Positions 61,924 through 64,000 of a stretch of 64,000 nucleotides of DNA are shown one piece after another. The notes under the pieces are model-generated. The model was not told the origin of the DNA. It was given only the letters and a program-made list of their open reading frames with translations, and made no database searches. The translations under genes and the position numbers were made by a program. The DNA comes from Silvanigrella paludirubra (lineage in GTDB: Bacteria; Bdellovibrionota_B; Oligoflexia; Silvanigrellales; Silvanigrellaceae), in assembly GCF_009208775.1 (NCBI RefSeq), contig NZ_WFLM01000001.1, positions 475,325 to 539,324 on the forward strand, in the 5' to 3' direction. Every line of letters starts with the position of its first letter. Position 1 is the stretch's first letter.

Positions 61924-62543
61924 TTATTTTGAAGATGCCATTTCAATGGAATCAAGATCTATTTGAATTTTAACATCATTACCAACCGCAGCTTCTCCTG
62001 CAATTCCTGTCATTCCATCTCCATTCCATTTAATACCATAATCCTGGCGAACTATTTTTACAGATGCAGAGCCTCCAAGATGTTGCTTTTTATCAAGTGG
62101 ACTAACTCCTGGTCCTGCAATATCTGTTACGTCAAGAACAACCGATTTTGTAACGCCATGAATTGTAAGATCACCTGTTACTTTTAATCCATTTTTACCA
62201 TTTGCTTTTGCACTTTTAGAAACAAAAGTAATTTTACCGAATTTCGTAACATCTAAAAATCTGGAGATTTAACATGCTCATCTCTTTTTGAATTTCCAGT
62301 ATCAATTGAACTTGCATCAATTTCAGCATTTACTTTAGTGCTTTGAGGATTTTTTGGATCATATTCAATCGTGCCGGTAAATTTTTTAAACTCACCTTTT
62401 ACTGTATTAATTCCTAAATGACGTACACCAAATTCAACTTTAGTATGAACAGGATCTAATTCATATTTTGATGCAATTGCGTATGAAAAAGAAGGTAACA
62501 AAATTGAAGTGGACAAAACAGATAGTGCTATTTTATAGTTCAT
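61924..62543 (-). pseudogene. yceI: YceI-family periplasmic protein with a frameshift
   Basis: The ATG at 62543 (ATAAGGGGAGTTAAG upstream) starts a signal peptide and a YceI lipocalin-like domain: YELDPVHTKVEFGVRHLGI, VKGEFKKFTGTIEYDP, IDASSIDTGNSKRDEHVKSP. The frame stops after DF (near 62260). Shifting frame by one restores the rest of the domain to 61924: LDVTKFGKITFVSKSAK, LKVTGDLTIHGVTKSVVLDV, GGSASVKIVRQDYGIKWN and VKIQIDLDSIEMASSK. The break is at a TTTTT run where one more T would give DFLDVTKF. It is either a recent pseudogene or a sequencing error in a homopolymer. An intact version would be a 200-residue isoprenoid-binding periplasmic protein. Confidence 0.8.
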
Positions 62544-62731
62544 CTTAACTCCCCTTATAAATAAATAATCACAAGAAAACAATTATTAAATTCGGTTGGG
62601 TATATTCTTATTCTAAAATCATTGTCAAATAAATTAATAAGTTGTATAAGCCAGTTGTTCTTGTAAGTCCAATTAGTTTTCTGTTCGATTCTCATTTTTT
62701 AGTAACCTCAATTTAATTTTTGGAGAAAAAC

Positions 62732-64000
62732 ATGAGTTCTTCAGCACGTCCTAAAAATATTCTTTTAATTATTGCAGACCAATATCGTCATCCTGGGAAC
62801 GTTACCGAACAAACAGAGGGTTTTGATAATCATTTAAAATCGATTCTTGGTTTTCAAGGTGATGTTACTTCTGCAAATCCGTATCAGGAATTTTTTCCTG
62901 GATTAATGCGCTTACGTAAAAATGCTGTTGTATTAAAAAATCATATGATTGCATCAAGTGCATGTATTCCAAGTCGATCCGCACTTTTTACAGGGCAGTA
63001 TGGAACTCGAACAGGTGTAACACAAACAGATGGAATATTTAAAAGTGGTGAAGCAAGTCAGTTTCCTTGGTTAAAACAAGATGGCATTCCTACATTAGGT
63101 AACTGGATGCAAGCTGCAGGTTACCGAACACATTATTTTGGGAAATGGCATTTATCGCATCCTTCAATTTCTTCATTAAAAGAATTTGGTTTTGATAATT
63201 GGGAACTTTCATACCCAGAACCACATGGTTCTCTTGTTAATAATTTAGGAATTTATCGCGATCCTATTTTTGCAGATAGTGCTTGCAGTTTTTTACGAAG
63301 AGAAGGACTTGGTGCTCCATTTGGAATTTCACTTGCAAAACAAGAACAAAATGATCCATTAGGTAACGTACCAAATCCAGCAGAAACTCCTCCTTGGTTT
63401 GCCGTAGTGTCATTTGTAAATCCGCATGATATTGCAACTTATCCTGCAGTTACAGCTGTAGCACTTCCTAATGCAAATTCGGAATCATCAAATAATAATA
63501 ACGTAACACAATCACCTTTAGGACCATTGTCTGTTCCTAAGCATGGAGAAAAATCTGTTTTTCCAGTAGGAGGAACAATGAAAGTTCCTTTAAATGAGAA
63601 GGGTTTCCCCCAAGCCAATTCTGAAATTGTTCCTACTTATAATGAAACATTAGAAGATAAACCTAGTTGTCAAAAAGATTATGCCTATAAAATGGGTCTA
63701 TCTTTAAGTTCTAAAATGGGACTAAATGAAGCAAAAAATATGGAGAAAAATGGAGCGATCACACAAGATAACGTAACAAATTATGCAGTCAATGTTGCAT
63801 TAAGAAGTTCAATTCCATTTGCACTTGCAGAAAATAAAGAACAAGTTTCCTTAAAGTTTATTCAATTTTATGCTTATTTACATGCACTCATGGATACTCA
63901 TATTAATAGAGTATTGCAAACATTAGAAGAAACAGGTCAAGCAGAAAATACGATTGTTGTTTTTTTAACAGACCATGGCGAATGTGGCGCTGCTCATCAT
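62732..64000 (+). CDS. Type I sulfatase-family enzyme, N-terminal part
   Basis: An open frame from the ATG at 62732 (TGGAGAAAAAC upstream) runs off the right edge; 423 residues are visible. The start NILLIIADQYRHP has the metal-binding Asp (usually ADD, here ADQ). The activation motif is ACIPSRSALFTGQY: Cys converted to formylglycine in CxPSR. GYRTHYFGKWHLSH gives the Lys and His of the active site, and TDHGECGAAHH near the end is the usual DHG motif. No signal peptide is present, so it may be cytoplasmic. Such enzymes hydrolyse sulfate or phosphate esters; the substrate is unknown. The sulfatase-modifying enzyme is not in the window. It is divergent from yceI. Confidence 0.85.
   Translation, partial: MSSSARPKNILLIIADQYRHPGNVTEQTEGFDNHLKSILGFQGDVTSANPYQEFFPGLMRLRKNAVVLKNHMIASSACIPSRSALFTGQYGTRTGVTQTDGIFKSGEASQFPWLKQDGIPTLGNWMQAAGYRTHYFGKWHLSHPSISSLKEFGFDNWELSYPEPHGSLVNNLGIYRDPIFADSACSFLRREGLGAPFGISLAKQEQNDPLGNVPNPAETPPWFAVVSFVNPHDIATYPAVTAVALPNANSESSNNNNVTQSPLGPLSVPKHGEKSVFPVGGTMKVPLNEKGFPQANSEIVPTYNETLEDKPSCQKDYAYKMGLSLSSKMGLNEAKNMEKNGAITQDNVTNYAVNVALRSSIPFALAENKEQVSLKFIQFYAYLHALMDTHINRVLQTLEETGQAENTIVVFLTDHGECGAAHH

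Noticed and set aside
1-64000. tRNA genes, rRNA genes and CRISPR arrays
   Set aside because: Looked for T-loop-like motifs, rRNA-like sequence and regularly spaced direct repeats on both strands, and saw none that would stand up.

Overview
The window is very AT-rich (roughly 70% A+T by eye) bacterial chromosome from a Gram-negative organism: it encodes many signal peptides, lipoboxes, outer-membrane barrels and a BamA-like protein. The housekeeping genes (recA, ddl, fusA, nrdAB, efp, accBC, acpS, clpP) and an EF-G of the spd/mitochondrial EFG1 type, standing outside a str operon, suggest the Bdellovibrionota/Oligoflexia side of the tree, perhaps a Silvanigrella-like lineage. That placement is an inference, not a database result.

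Layout. 1-3.8 kb: tail of a DUF790 (Bax1-like nuclease) gene, then four tandem paralogous periplasmic solute-binding proteins with no permease. 4-7.1 kb: two paralogous chemoreceptors, each behind a sigma-28-like promoter. 7.1-10 kb: a rearrangement scar made of a decayed copy of the neighbouring BamA-like gene, a shattered IS3-family transposase, a membrane acyltransferase, and a duplicated chemoreceptor 3' end. 10-14.3 kb: BamA-like protein, a nitrilase-GNAT fusion whose catalytic Cys is Ser, a 33-residue peptide gene, and a small barrel protein that probably starts at ATT. 14.3-19.8 kb: ogt, recA, ddl, fusA. 19.9-27.9 kb: a bacterioferritin relative without ferroxidase ligands, a DNA-binding protein, and kdpFABC followed by a kinase-less KdpD and a kinase-less HAMP-PAS protein. 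28-37.3 kb: lipoproteins, nrdAB with paired NrdR boxes, a YdcF-like protein, efp and accBC. 37.3-42.2 kb (minus strand): RND exporter, LolA-like protein, outer-membrane barrel and an isoprenylcysteine-methyltransferase-like protein in one operon. 42.3-49.7 kb: acpS, a variant clpP, orphan eutBC, a secreted RCC1-propeller lipoprotein, a nitroreductase, an F420-type reductase and an alpha/beta hydrolase.

The most unusual part is 50.8-58.0 kb. Seven tightly packed genes encode a stand-alone AsnRS/asparagine-synthetase-like enzyme, an AsnO/clavaminate-synthase-type Fe(II)/2-oxoglutarate oxygenase, an ATP-grasp ligase, an MFS exporter, an Asp/Glu-type racemase, a YbaK-type aminoacyl-tRNA deacylase and a family-5 solute-binding-like protein without a signal peptide. 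This reads as a small biosynthetic cluster that makes, modifies, couples and exports an asparagine-like amino acid or dipeptide, with the deacylase as a plausible self-protection factor. It is bordered by IS6-family remnants and short repeats.

58.2-64 kb: a PhzF-family gene, protoporphyrinogen oxidase, an SDR stub, a uracil-DNA-glycosylase-family gene, a frameshifted yceI and the first part of a type I sulfatase that runs off the window. No rRNA, tRNA or CRISPR array was recognised.
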